Origin: an uncultured Oscillibacter sp. | GTDB lineage: Bacteria; Bacillota; Clostridia; Oscillospirales; Oscillospiraceae | NCBI GenBank assembly: GCA_910583695.1 | Contig: CAJTZL010000088.1 | Span: 1-7,423, forward strand | Length of the DNA: 7,423 nucleotides | Reading direction: 5' to 3' | Made by a program: the position numbers and the translations under genes | Part shown: positions 1 through 5,008 of the stretch, one piece after another | Layout: every line of letters starts with the position of its first letter | Position numbering within the stretch: the first letter of the stretch is position 1 | Notes under the pieces: generated by a model | Told to the model about the DNA's origin: nothing | The model's input: the letters and a program-made list of their open reading frames with translations, nothing else | Database searches by the model: none

Positions 1-245
1 CGGCTCTCCATGTTGGCCACGGCGCTGGAAATGGAGGCAAAGACCATGGGGACCACCACGCAGAACATCAGGTTGATGAACACGGTGCCCAGGGGCTTGA
101 GGACGGTGGCTCCGGTGCCGGAGAGGATGTTCCCGTCCCCGTCCACCTCGGCGGGCCAGACCCAGCCCAGGATGGCGCCCAGAATCATGGCGCCCAGCAT
201 GACGGCCAAAAAGGCGTAGTTCTTCGCGATGGATTTCTTTTCCAT
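1..245 (-). CDS. Dicarboxylate/amino acid:cation symporter (DAACS/SDF family), N-terminal part
   Basis: Partial gene: only the first 81 codons are in the window and the rest lies beyond the left edge. The family imports glutamate, aspartate, C4-dicarboxylates or neutral amino acids with Na+ or H+ across the cytoplasmic membrane. The N-terminus shows a hydrophobic segment at about residues 9-30, then a short acidic loop, then the family-like stretch LKPLGTVFINLMFCVVVPMV at about residues 50-69. In DAACS transporters this second segment carries a similar F(I)xLL...VVPxVF pattern. The start is the ATG at 243-245, preceded by AGGAGGGA at 250-257 with 4 bases between. It lies 121 bp downstream of dapF on the same strand with no clear terminator between, so co-transcription is possible. 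The substrate cannot be told from this fragment. Confidence 0.85.
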   Translation of the reverse strand, partial: MEKKSIAKNYAFLAVMLGAMILGAILGWVWPAEVDGDGNILSGTGATVLKPLGTVFINLMFCVVVPMVFASISSAVANMES

Positions 246-283
246 AATGTCCCTCCTGATTGAAACATCCCGTTTGCCGCCGT

Positions 284-300
284 CCCGGACGAACTCCGGG
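284..300 (-). other. Short hairpin between dapF and the symporter
   Basis: CCCGGA (284-289) and TCCGGG (295-300) form a perfect 6-bp stem with a 5-base loop. No T-run follows on either strand, so this is not a good intrinsic terminator. It may be an RNA processing or pausing structure in a dapF-symporter transcript. No convincing promoter was seen in the 121-bp gap. Confidence 0.35.
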
Positions 301-366
301 CCATTCCGGCGGGCCAAGGTTCTTTGAGGTCCCGCTTCCTCCTTGGAGCCGCTCCTCCGGGCGCTG

Positions 367-1215
367 CTACCGCCCCTCGGGGAACAGGGTCTCGTCGGTG
401 ACTTCGCCCTTGCAGACCACGTTGGTGGGCCCGGTGAGGCACAGCTCCGTAATCTGACTGTGGACCCGCTCCAGGTCAATGAACAGGGTCCCCCCGGTCA
501 TGTCCCCCCGGACCTGCCGGCCGCTGACCTTCCCCTGGAGGGCCAGCACCGCCGCCACGGACCCCGTGCCCGTGCCGCAGGCGTAGGTGAAATCCTCCAC
601 CCCCCGTTCAAAGGTCCGCTCGTAGAAGCGGTCCTCCCCGGTGAGCTCATAGAAGTTCACGTTGGCCCCCTTGGGGAACACCGGGCTCCAGCGGATCTTC
701 CGCCCCAGCTCCCGGAGCTCGTTCTCGTCGGCGTTTTGCAGGCCGTGATAGGGCACCACCGCATGGGGCAGCCCCGGGTCTCCCAGCTCCACGTAGGAGC
801 AGGCGTACCGCACGCCGTCCACCTCCACCGGGCAGTCCAGCTTTATGGTGGTGGGGTCATTGAGGCGGACCCGGTAGCGCTGCCGGTCGATTCTCCGGCC
901 GAACACCATCCCAGCGGTGGTCTCCACGGCCTGGGCCTCCCGGGCGAGGCCGCTTTCAAAGCCGTAGCGGCAGATGCACCGGGACCCGTTGCCGCACATC
1001 TCCCCCACGCTGCCGTCGGAGTTGAAAAACAGCATTTTGAAGTCGCCGCCCTGATCCGCCGCCTCCACCACCATCAGCCCGTCGGCTCCGATGGACAGCC
1101 GCCGCTCACACAGCGTCCGGGCAATCCGGGGCAGCTCCTCCGGGGGCAGGTGCTCTTCCAGGTTGTTGAGGATGATAAAGTCGTTTCCGGCCCCGTTCAT
1201 CTTCCAGAATTTCAT
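367..1215 (-). CDS. dapF: Diaminopimelate epimerase
   Basis: Converts LL-diaminopimelate to meso-diaminopimelate in the cytoplasm, the penultimate step to lysine and the source of the peptidoglycan cross-linking residue; no cofactor is needed. The product is 282 residues, the usual family length. Both active-site cysteines are visible: C74 in GEMCGNGSRC (residues 71-80) and C213 in YACGTGTGSVA (211-221). The N-terminal KMNGAGNDF (5-13) and the FFNSDGS segment (63-69) are also family hallmarks. The start at 1215 is chosen because MKFWKMNGAGND is the family N-terminus and AAGGAGGAAGG lies just upstream (1220-1230); an upstream in-frame ATG at 1296 would overlap the promoter. It has its own promoter (see 1241-1269). 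Both catalytic residues and the full length are intact, so it should be functional. Confidence 0.97.
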   Translation of the reverse strand: MKFWKMNGAGNDFIILNNLEEHLPPEELPRIARTLCERRLSIGADGLMVVEAADQGGDFKMLFFNSDGSVGEMCGNGSRCICRYGFESGLAREAQAVETTAGMVFGRRIDRQRYRVRLNDPTTIKLDCPVEVDGVRYACSYVELGDPGLPHAVVPYHGLQNADENELRELGRKIRWSPVFPKGANVNFYELTGEDRFYERTFERGVEDFTYACGTGTGSVAAVLALQGKVSGRQVRGDMTGGTLFIDLERVHSQITELCLTGPTNVVCKGEVTDETLFPEGR

Positions 1216-1240
1216 GGGTCCTTCCTCCTTGTCTGCTCTC

Positions 1241-1269
1241 ATTATAATCGCACTCTCCGCAAATGAACA
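1241..1269 (-). promoter_or_regulatory. Probable SigA promoter of dapF
   Basis: On the minus strand there is a perfect TATAAT at 1246-1241, with a weak -35 TGTTCA (1269-1264) at 17-bp spacing. Transcription would start near 1234, giving a leader of about 19 nt that includes the ribosome binding site at 1220-1230. The -35 matches only 3 of 6 consensus bases, so the call rests mostly on the -10. Confidence 0.5.
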
Positions 1270-1325
1270 CCGGAGAATGTGCTGGAAACCTTGCAAAAGG
1301 TGCGGAGCCTCTCCAGGTCCCTCCG

Positions 1326-1354
1326 TTGACAGGGTTGGGGAAGTATGGTATATC
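1326..1354 (+). promoter_or_regulatory. Strong SigA promoter for the small toxin-like gene
   Basis: Consensus -35 TTGACA (1326-1331), a 17-bp spacer, and -10 TATATC (1349-1354) preceded by the extended -10 element TG at 1346-1347. Transcription should start around 1361, about 46 nt before the small gene at 1407. No other gene start is as close on this strand. Confidence 0.7.
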
Positions 1355-1382
1355 AGTATCAGGCGAGAGGGGAACGGTTTGA

Positions 1383-1399
1383 CCTCCGTACATAGGAGG
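1383..1399 (+). promoter_or_regulatory. Ribosome-binding-site-masking hairpin
   Basis: CCTCC (1383-1387) can pair with GGAGG (1395-1399) across a 7-base loop, which would bury the Shine-Dalgarno of the GTG start at 1407. The hairpin lies in the predicted 5' leader, about 20 nt from the RNA 5' end. Masked ribosome binding sites are common in type I toxin mRNAs; that it acts so here is inference. Confidence 0.55.
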
Positions 1400-1406
1400 C
1401 GGCGGC

Positions 1407-1490
1407 GTGACGGCTCTGGAAACCCTGGCGTTACTGAACCTGCTAGCCGTTGTGATCTTTGGCGTTCTCAACGTAACGAAAAAGAAATAA
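1407..1490 (+). CDS. Putative holin-like type I toxin peptide (27 aa)
   Basis: This very short gene runs from GTG (1407) to TAA (1488-1490), with TAGGAGG at 1393-1399, 7 bases before the start. The 27-residue product begins MTALETLALLN, has one uncharged hydrophobic stretch at about residues 6-23 (LLAVVIFGVL inside), and ends in KKK. This plan, an MT..E.L start, a single membrane helix and a lysine tail, is that of the Firmicutes holin-like toxins (TxpA/BsrG/BsrE type), which insert into the membrane when over-expressed. The setting agrees: a dedicated strong promoter, a masked ribosome binding site, and a convergent promoter for an RNA overlapping its 3' end. Family assignment is by pattern and context, not by a search. 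It could instead be a harmless small membrane peptide or a decayed copy, though no lesion is visible. Confidence 0.62.
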   Translation: MTALETLALLNLLAVVIFGVLNVTKKK

Positions 1491-1513
1491 CCGCCCCCAG
1501 CTATAGGAAGCGG
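1478..1513 (-). terminator. Intrinsic terminator of the antisense RNA
   Basis: Read on the minus strand, CCGCTTCC (1513-1506) pairs with GGGGGCGG (1498-1491) over a 7-base loop: 8 pairs, two of them G-U. It is followed at once by TTATTTCTTTTT (1490-1479). On the plus strand the two wobbles become C-A mismatches and no T-run follows, so this terminator serves the minus strand only. Its U-tract lies over the lysine codons and stop of the peptide gene. Confidence 0.75.
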
Positions 1514-1549
1514 CCGAATCTCCAAGCTCGAAATTTGACGAGGCTGAGC

Positions 1550-1578
1550 CGCGGCCGCAGCCCCGGCCGCGCTCCTCT
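1550..1578 (+). terminator. GC-rich hairpin, possible 3' end of the toxin mRNA
   Basis: CGCGGCCG (1550-1557) and CGGCCGCG (1564-1571) form a perfect 8-bp stem with a 6-base loop. On the plus strand it is followed by CTCCTCTTG, which is pyrimidine-rich but poor in T, so termination may be partial and some read-through into tetR is likely. On the minus strand the same sequence makes the first stem-loop of the antisense RNA, a possible kissing site between the two RNAs. Confidence 0.4.
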
Positions 1579-1585
1579 TGCCTCA

Positions 1586-1614
1586 ATTATACCAGCCCGG
1601 CCCCGGGCTGTCAA
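1586..1614 (-). promoter_or_regulatory. Perfect consensus SigA promoter for the antisense RNA
   Basis: On the minus strand TTGACA (1614-1609) and TATAAT (1591-1586) are both perfect, with exactly 17 bp between. Transcription would start near 1579 and run toward the 3' end of the small peptide gene. It could also contribute to dapF, but a terminator lies about 65 nt downstream of the start and dapF has a nearer promoter. Confidence 0.8.
1593..1610. promoter_or_regulatory. 18-bp palindrome in the antisense-promoter spacer, candidate operator
   Basis: CAGCCCGG (1593-1600), two central C bases, and CCGGGCTG (1603-1610) make a perfect 8-bp inverted repeat. It occupies the spacer of the minus-strand promoter and overlaps the edge of its -35. 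It ends 34 bp before the tetR start codon. Size, symmetry and place fit a TetR-family operator, and binding would block the promoter. This is inference; it may also be an incidental hairpin. Confidence 0.4.
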
Positions 1615-1644
1615 CCTGGAAATCCGCCGGAAGGAGGCCCCGCC

Positions 1645-2253
1645 ATGCCCCGAAAGAACGCCCGGAACACCAAGGGCCGCATCATCTCCGCCGCCTGGAA
1701 GCTCTTCTACGAGCAGGGCTACGAGGACACCACCATCGAGGACATCGTCTTCGAGTCCGAGACCTCCAAGGGCTCCTTTTACCACTACTTCGACGGCAAG
1801 GACGCTTTGCTTGGCACCCTCTCCAACGTCTTCGACGAGAAGTACGAGGAGCTGCTCCCCGCCCTCTCCCCGGAGCAGGACGCCGTCGAGAAGCTGGCTT
1901 TTTTGAACCATGAGCTCTTCGCTATGATCGACGGGGGCATCTCCCTGGACCTGCTGGCCCGGCTTCTCTCCACCCAGCTTCTCACCCGGGGGGAGAAGCA
2001 CCTGCTGGACCGGAACCGGACCTATTTCAAGCTGCTGCGGAAGATCATCGCCGAAGGCCAGCAGGCGGGCCAGCTCCGGACGGACCGGACGGTAAACGAA
2101 ATCGTGAAGGCCTACGCCCTGTGGGAGCGGGCCCTGCTGTACGACTGGTGCCTCTGCGGCGGGGAGTATTCCCTGGTGGCCTACACGGACGCCATGACCC
2201 CCACATTTCTGGAGAGCTGGCGGAACGCGAATCAAAAGGAGGCGGTGGAATGA
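1645..2253 (+). CDS. TetR/AcrR-family transcriptional regulator
   Basis: A 202-residue DNA-binding repressor-type protein, the usual family length. The N-terminal TetR domain spans about residues 9-57, with the helix-turn-helix at about 29-48 (TTIEDIVFESETSKGSFYHY) and the typical FDGKDALL after it. The rest is a helical ligand-binding and dimer domain. Its late segment YALWERALLYDWCL (157-170) resembles the C-terminal domain of other Firmicutes TetR proteins, and C169 and C171 sit there. The start at 1645 has AAGGAGG (1631-1637) 7 bases upstream. No clear plus-strand promoter was found between 1491 and 1644, so expression may depend on read-through from the toxin promoter or a non-consensus one. 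It overlaps the following lipoprotein gene by ATGA. Likely targets are itself and its neighbourhood (see palindrome at 1593-1610); the ligand is unknown. Confidence 0.93.
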   Translation: MPRKNARNTKGRIISAAWKLFYEQGYEDTTIEDIVFESETSKGSFYHYFDGKDALLGTLSNVFDEKYEELLPALSPEQDAVEKLAFLNHELFAMIDGGISLDLLARLLSTQLLTRGEKHLLDRNRTYFKLLRKIIAEGQQAGQLRTDRTVNEIVKAYALWERALLYDWCLCGGEYSLVAYTDAMTPTFLESWRNANQKEAVE

Positions 2254-2891
2254 GAAATCGGCGAGTGCTTGTCTGGCTGCTGTGCGCCGCGCTGCTGGCC
2301 GGGTGCCAAGGGCAGACAGGGGAAACGGAGGCGGCCCGCCCCCTGGAGCCCATTTCTCAGGATGCCCTCTCCCAGGACCTGCGGGACGCCCTGGAGGAGG
2401 AGTGGGATGCCTGGAACGCTTTAAGCGAGGAGGCAAAGGCGGTCTCCAGCCATATGCCCGGCTGGTGCCGGCGGGGCTTTGAGGACTGGGCGGCCTGCGA
2501 GGACTTCCTGGGCTTCTCCGTCCCCAATCCCCTGGAGGCCTGTGACTGGCTGGAAAAGGGGACCAGTGCGGCCATGCCCCTGGGCTTCCGGGACGCGCCC
2601 CGGGTGGATATCCAGTGGAACGGCACGGAGGAGGGCTATGTGGACTGGGTCAGCGCCAACGCCGGATACCGCAGCGGCCCCATCCGGGTGATGCTCGGGG
2701 CCCTTTTGTACGGGGACCCGGCCAAAGCCAAGTTCTCGGACAGGGACTGGACCCTGGACCTGGGGAAGCAGGACATCCCGGCAGACGGCGTGCTGTACTG
2801 TGTCCACGTCGTGGGGGAACCGGATGGAACGGCGGAAGTGGAGGAGACCCTGGAGCGGGCCCTGGGGGTCTTTGAGGAGGCGTCGGAGTGA
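2250..2891 (+). CDS. Predicted lipoprotein of unknown function
   Basis: A 213-residue product, not recognised. The N-terminus is a type II signal peptide: basic MRNRR, a hydrophobic core VLVWLLCAALLA (6-17), and the lipobox LLAGC (15-19) with C19 as the predicted lipidated residue. It should therefore be anchored on the outer face of the membrane. The mature part is acidic and rich in Trp. It contains SSHMPGWCRRGFEDWAACED and FLGFSVPNPLEA (in about residues 67-98), which suggest a folded globular domain, and four further cysteines outside the lipobox (C11 aside). The start ATG (2250) overlaps the tetR stop as ATGA, with AAAGGAGG at 2235-2242, so the two genes are probably translationally coupled. 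A longer reading from 2121 in the same frame is rejected because it runs inside tetR and would remove the signal peptide. Confidence 0.85.
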   Translation: MRNRRVLVWLLCAALLAGCQGQTGETEAARPLEPISQDALSQDLRDALEEEWDAWNALSEEAKAVSSHMPGWCRRGFEDWAACEDFLGFSVPNPLEACDWLEKGTSAAMPLGFRDAPRVDIQWNGTEEGYVDWVSANAGYRSGPIRVMLGALLYGDPAKAKFSDRDWTLDLGKQDIPADGVLYCVHVVGEPDGTAEVEETLERALGVFEEASE

Positions 2892-2897
2892 CCGCTG

Positions 2898-2926
2898 TCC
2901 CTCCCCGGCAGGACCGGGCCGAGGGG
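2898..2926 (+). terminator. GC-rich hairpin after the tetR-lipoprotein pair
   Basis: CCCTC plus CCCGG (2899-2908) pairs with CCGGG (2914-2918) and GAGGG (2921-2925), with a 2-base bulge and a 5-base loop. It starts 7 bases after the lipoprotein stop. The T-rich tract (2941-2950) comes about 15 bases too late for a classic intrinsic terminator, so termination here is possible but weak. Confidence 0.35.
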
Positions 2927-2978
2927 CGTAACGAAGCGATTTTGTTTTTTGCCGAAAACTTTCCCCAAAAATTGTACG

Positions 2979-3002
2979 GCTGAAAGACCTTGTGATTTCA
3001 GC
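2979..3002. repeat. Small inverted repeat in the lipoprotein-symporter gap
   Basis: GCTGAAA (2979-2985) and TTTCAGC (2996-3002) form a 7-bp stem with a 10-base loop, followed by ATTTTAGT. It lies in a stretch (about 2930-3020) clearly richer in A and T than the genes on either side. It could be a weak terminator; no gene was found in this gap. Confidence 0.35.
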
Positions 3003-3018
3003 ATTTTAGTAAAACACT

Positions 3019-3062
3019 ACAGAACGAGGTATAGACCGCATTCTATACCTCGTTCTGTCTTT
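3019..3062 (+). terminator. Perfect 17-bp inverted repeat, probable terminator
   Basis: ACAGAACGAGGTATAGA (3019-3035) is repeated perfectly inverted at 3042-3058 around a 6-base loop. CTTTCATTCT follows on the plus strand and AGTGTTTTACT on the minus strand, so it could terminate in either direction, most likely for the tetR-lipoprotein operon. Its right arm ends 24 bp before the -10 of the next promoter, so it could instead be an operator for the symporter gene. Confidence 0.5.
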
Positions 3063-3088
3063 CATTCTGGTGAAAAGTATGGTATAGT
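3060..3088 (+). promoter_or_regulatory. Extended -10 promoter of the PutP-type symporter
   Basis: The -10 TATAGT (3083-3088) is preceded by TG (3080-3081), an extended -10. The -35 position at 17-bp spacing reads TTTCAT (3060-3065) and is weak. The start would be near 3095, leaving a leader of about 27 nt with AAAAGGAGA (3105-3113) before the ATG at 3122. Confidence 0.5.
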
Positions 3089-3121
3089 ATCACCCATTGA
3101 ACCGAAAAGGAGAGAGATTTC

Positions 3122-4654
3122 ATGTCTACCGCACAAATCTGCATCATGGGTACGATTATCCTGTACCTCTGCTTCGTCATCTTCACCGGGGTGATGATCG
3201 GCCGCCGTTCCAAGAAGAGCGCCGAGGGCTTCTATCTGGGCGGCCGGGGCATCGGCCCCCTGGTCACGGCCATGAGCGCCGAGGCCTCCGACATGAGCAG
3301 CTACCTGCTCATGGGCATCCCGGGCCTTGCGTACCTCAGCGGCGTGGCGGACGCCAGCTGGACCGCCATCGGCTTGGCCGCCGGCACCTATTTGAACTTC
3401 CTGCTGGTGGCCAAGAAGCTCCGCCGCTACAGCGTGAAGCTGGACGCCATCACCATCCCCAGCTTTATCTCCAAGCGCTATGGGGAGAAAAAGCCCGTCA
3501 TCATGTGCATCTCCGCCCTGATTATCCTGATTTTCTTCGTGCCCTATGTGGCCTCCGGCCTCGCCGCCATCGGCAAGCTCTTCAACAGCCTCTTTGGCTG
3601 GAACTACATGGCCGCCGTGGTCATCGGGGCCATCGTCATCATCAGCTACACCTCCATCGGGGGCTTCAACGCCGTGGCCACCATGGACCTGATCCAGTCC
3701 GTCATCATGACGGCGGCCCTGGCCGTCATCGTGGTCTTCGGCGTGGTCCAGGCGGGCGGCATGGACGCCGTGATCGCCCACGCCCAGACCCTTCCCGGCT
3801 TCTTCAGCTTCACGGAGACCTACAACGTCTCTACCGGGTCGGCGGACCCCTACGGCATCATCCGCATCGTCTCCATGATGGCCTGGGGCCTGGGGTACTT
3901 CGGCATGCCCCACATCCTGGTCCGCTTCATGGCCATCCGGGATGAGAACGAGCTGACCCTCTCCCGGCGCATCGCCGGGACCTGGGTGGTGATTTCCATG
4001 GGCGTGGCGGTGTTCATCGGCATCGTGGGCCATGCGGTCTCCGCCGCGGGCCGGGTGCCTTTCCTGGAGGGAAGCGCCACGGAGACCATCATCGTCAAGC
4101 TCTCCGACCTGCTGTCCAGCTACGGCGTGTTCCCCGCCATCGTGGCGGGCTGCATCCTGGCGGGCATTCTGGCCGCCACCATGTCCACGGCGGACAGCCA
4201 GCTGCTGGCGGCCTCCTCCGCCTTCTCGGAAAACATCGTCCAGGAGGTCTTCGGCGTGAAGCTGACGGAGAAGCAGACCATGCTCATCGCCCGGCTGACG
4301 GTGGTGGTCATCGCGGTCATCGCCCTCTTCCTGGCCTCGGACCCCAACAGCAACGTGTTCCAGATCGTGTCCTTCGCCTGGGCGGGCTTCGGCGCGGCTT
4401 TCGGCCCCGCCATCCTCTGCGCCCTCTACTGGAAGCGGAGCAACCGCCAGGGCATCATGGCGGGTCTGGTTGCCGGCGGCGTGATGATCTTCGTGTGGAA
4501 GTTCCTGGTGCGCCCCATGGGCGGCGCGCTGGACATCTACGAGCTGCTGCCCGCCTTCGTGGTGGGTCTGGCGGCCATCGTGATCGTCAGCCTGCTGACC
4601 CCGGCCCCGGACGCGGGCATCGAGAAGCTCTTCGACGAGGTGAAGGAGAAGTAA
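3122..4654 (+). CDS. putP: Sodium/proline symporter (SSS family)
   Basis: A 510-residue polytopic membrane protein of the sodium:solute symporter family that imports proline with Na+. It follows E. coli PutP closely along its length. YLGGRGIGPLVTAMSAEASD (residues 38-57) places D57 at the Na+-site aspartate (D55 in E. coli). GYFGMPHILVRFMA (258-271) is the family signature. MSTADSQLL (354-362) holds S355 and T356, matching the Na+-binding Ser/Thr pair of helix 9. FAWAGFGAAFGPAILCALYW lies further on. Length and the roughly 13 hydrophobic segments are as expected (E. coli PutP is 502 aa). The start has AAAAGGAGA upstream. It stands alone: its own promoter before it and a strong terminator after it. 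Proline is the most likely substrate; a related amino acid cannot be excluded. Confidence 0.92.
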   Translation: MSTAQICIMGTIILYLCFVIFTGVMIGRRSKKSAEGFYLGGRGIGPLVTAMSAEASDMSSYLLMGIPGLAYLSGVADASWTAIGLAAGTYLNFLLVAKKLRRYSVKLDAITIPSFISKRYGEKKPVIMCISALIILIFFVPYVASGLAAIGKLFNSLFGWNYMAAVVIGAIVIISYTSIGGFNAVATMDLIQSVIMTAALAVIVVFGVVQAGGMDAVIAHAQTLPGFFSFTETYNVSTGSADPYGIIRIVSMMAWGLGYFGMPHILVRFMAIRDENELTLSRRIAGTWVVISMGVAVFIGIVGHAVSAAGRVPFLEGSATETIIVKLSDLLSSYGVFPAIVAGCILAGILAATMSTADSQLLAASSAFSENIVQEVFGVKLTEKQTMLIARLTVVVIAVIALFLASDPNSNVFQIVSFAWAGFGAAFGPAILCALYWKRSNRQGIMAGLVAGGVMIFVWKFLVRPMGGALDIYELLPAFVVGLAAIVIVSLLTPAPDAGIEKLFDEVKEK

Positions 4655-4663
4655 TTCCGGCGT

Positions 4664-4699
4664 AAAAACCGCCCGGTGACACGCCCCGGGCGGTTTTTT
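4664..4699 (+). terminator. Strong intrinsic terminator after putP
   Basis: CCGCCCGG (4669-4676) pairs perfectly with CCGGGCGG (4686-4693) over a 9-base loop, followed by TTTTTT (4694-4699). The preceding AAAAA (4664-4668) extends the stem, so it may also stop transcription on the other strand. It begins 9 bases after the putP stop. Confidence 0.92.
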
Positions 4700-4712
4700 A
4701 GGCATTTCCCCC

Positions 4713-4741
4713 TTGACAAACCGGCCCCTTCCCCGTACAAT
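4713..4741 (+). promoter_or_regulatory. SigA promoter of the T-box transcript
   Basis: TTGACA (4713-4718), a 17-bp spacer and TACAAT (4736-4741). The start should be around 4748, just before the 5' strand of T-box Stem I. The tight spacing to the leader makes the assignment firm. Confidence 0.9.
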
Positions 4742-4754
4742 AGGGCCTATTGAA

Positions 4755-4983
4755 AGACGATGAAGGGAAAAAGACGGGGAATGGTCCCGCCCTCAGAGAG
4801 CCGGCGGATGGTGCGAGCCGGAGGGGGAGCCCCTGTGCATGACTGGTCCCGGAGTCTCCCGCCCGACAGGTAGGGCGGGGCGGCTTGCCCCCGTTACCGG
4901 GCCTCAAGGGCCGCGCATGAGCGGCTGAACAGGGTGGTACCGCGTGAACCCACGCCCCTGGCCGGTTTGGCTGGGGGCGTTTT
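4755..4983 (+). promoter_or_regulatory. T-box riboswitch, probably leucine-specific
   Basis: A complete T-box leader that senses uncharged tRNA and controls termination. Stem I closes with AGAC (4755-4758) on GTCT (4854-4857). Its kink-turn side is GATGA opposite GGA, and GGGA (4765-4768) pairs with TCCC (4847-4850). The distal part has AGAGAGCCGGC and GGTGCGAGCCGG (4795-4821), typical of Stem I loops. The specifier position reads GA-CTG-G, so the codon is CTG (4843-4845), leucine. A small Stem III is GCCGC/GCGGC (4910-4925). The T-box core AGGGTGGTACCGCG is at 4931-4944; its TGGT (4935-4938) would pair with an ACCA tRNA end, as in tRNA-Leu. The terminator is ACGCCCC/GGGGCGT (4952-4980) followed by TTT. 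Specifier choice is by hand folding; TGG (Trp) in the next frame is the main alternative, but leuS downstream favours Leu. Confidence 0.9.
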
Positions 4984-5008
4984 CGTCGTTTGAGAAAGGA
5001 GAGAGGCC

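Larger units (their letters stand above)
1478..1579 (-). ncRNA. Predicted antisense RNA (candidate antitoxin RNA)
   Basis: Predicted from a consensus minus-strand promoter (1586-1614), giving a start near 1579, and a minus-strand terminator ending near 1478: about 100 nt. The RNA would be fully complementary to the last few codons and the 3' untranslated region of the 27-aa peptide mRNA. It can fold into three stem-loops: a GC-rich one at 1571-1550, a weak one at 1542-1527 (CGAG/CTCG), and the terminator at 1513-1491. RatA, SR4 and SR5 have this 3'-overlapping arrangement with their toxins in Bacillus. No protein is encoded in it. Ends are inferred from promoter and terminator geometry only. 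Confidence 0.6.

Noticed and set aside
343..1266. 307-residue open frame on the plus strand opposite dapF
   Set aside because: Shadow of dapF, which has both catalytic cysteines and a proper ribosome binding site on the minus strand.
1216..1296. Upstream in-frame ATG for dapF at 1296
   Set aside because: It would add 27 residues unrelated to DapF, would place the dapF -10 inside the gene, and lacks a ribosome binding site as good as that of the start at 1215.
1491..1513. The hairpin after the 27-aa gene as that gene's own terminator
   Set aside because: On the plus strand the stem has two C-A mismatches and no T-run after it; both defects vanish on the minus strand.
1586..1614. The minus-strand consensus promoter as the main dapF promoter
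   Set aside because: A good minus-strand terminator follows it about 65-100 nt downstream, dapF has a nearer perfect -10, and the leader would be about 365 nt. A minor contribution remains possible.
1501..2436. 311-residue minus-strand frame across the promoter region, tetR and the lipoprotein
   Set aside because: No ribosome binding site, antisense to two well-supported genes, and composition typical of a shadow frame.
2949..3194. 81-residue plus-strand frame spanning the putP promoter
   Set aside because: It contains the 17-bp inverted repeat and the promoter, overlaps putP out of frame, and has no ribosome binding site.
3062..4705. 547-residue open frame on the minus strand opposite putP
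   Set aside because: It is antisense to a clear PutP gene, its translation is extremely rich in His, Gly, Asp and Ala with no family pattern, and it crosses the putP terminator. Long antisense frames are expected in GC-rich DNA.
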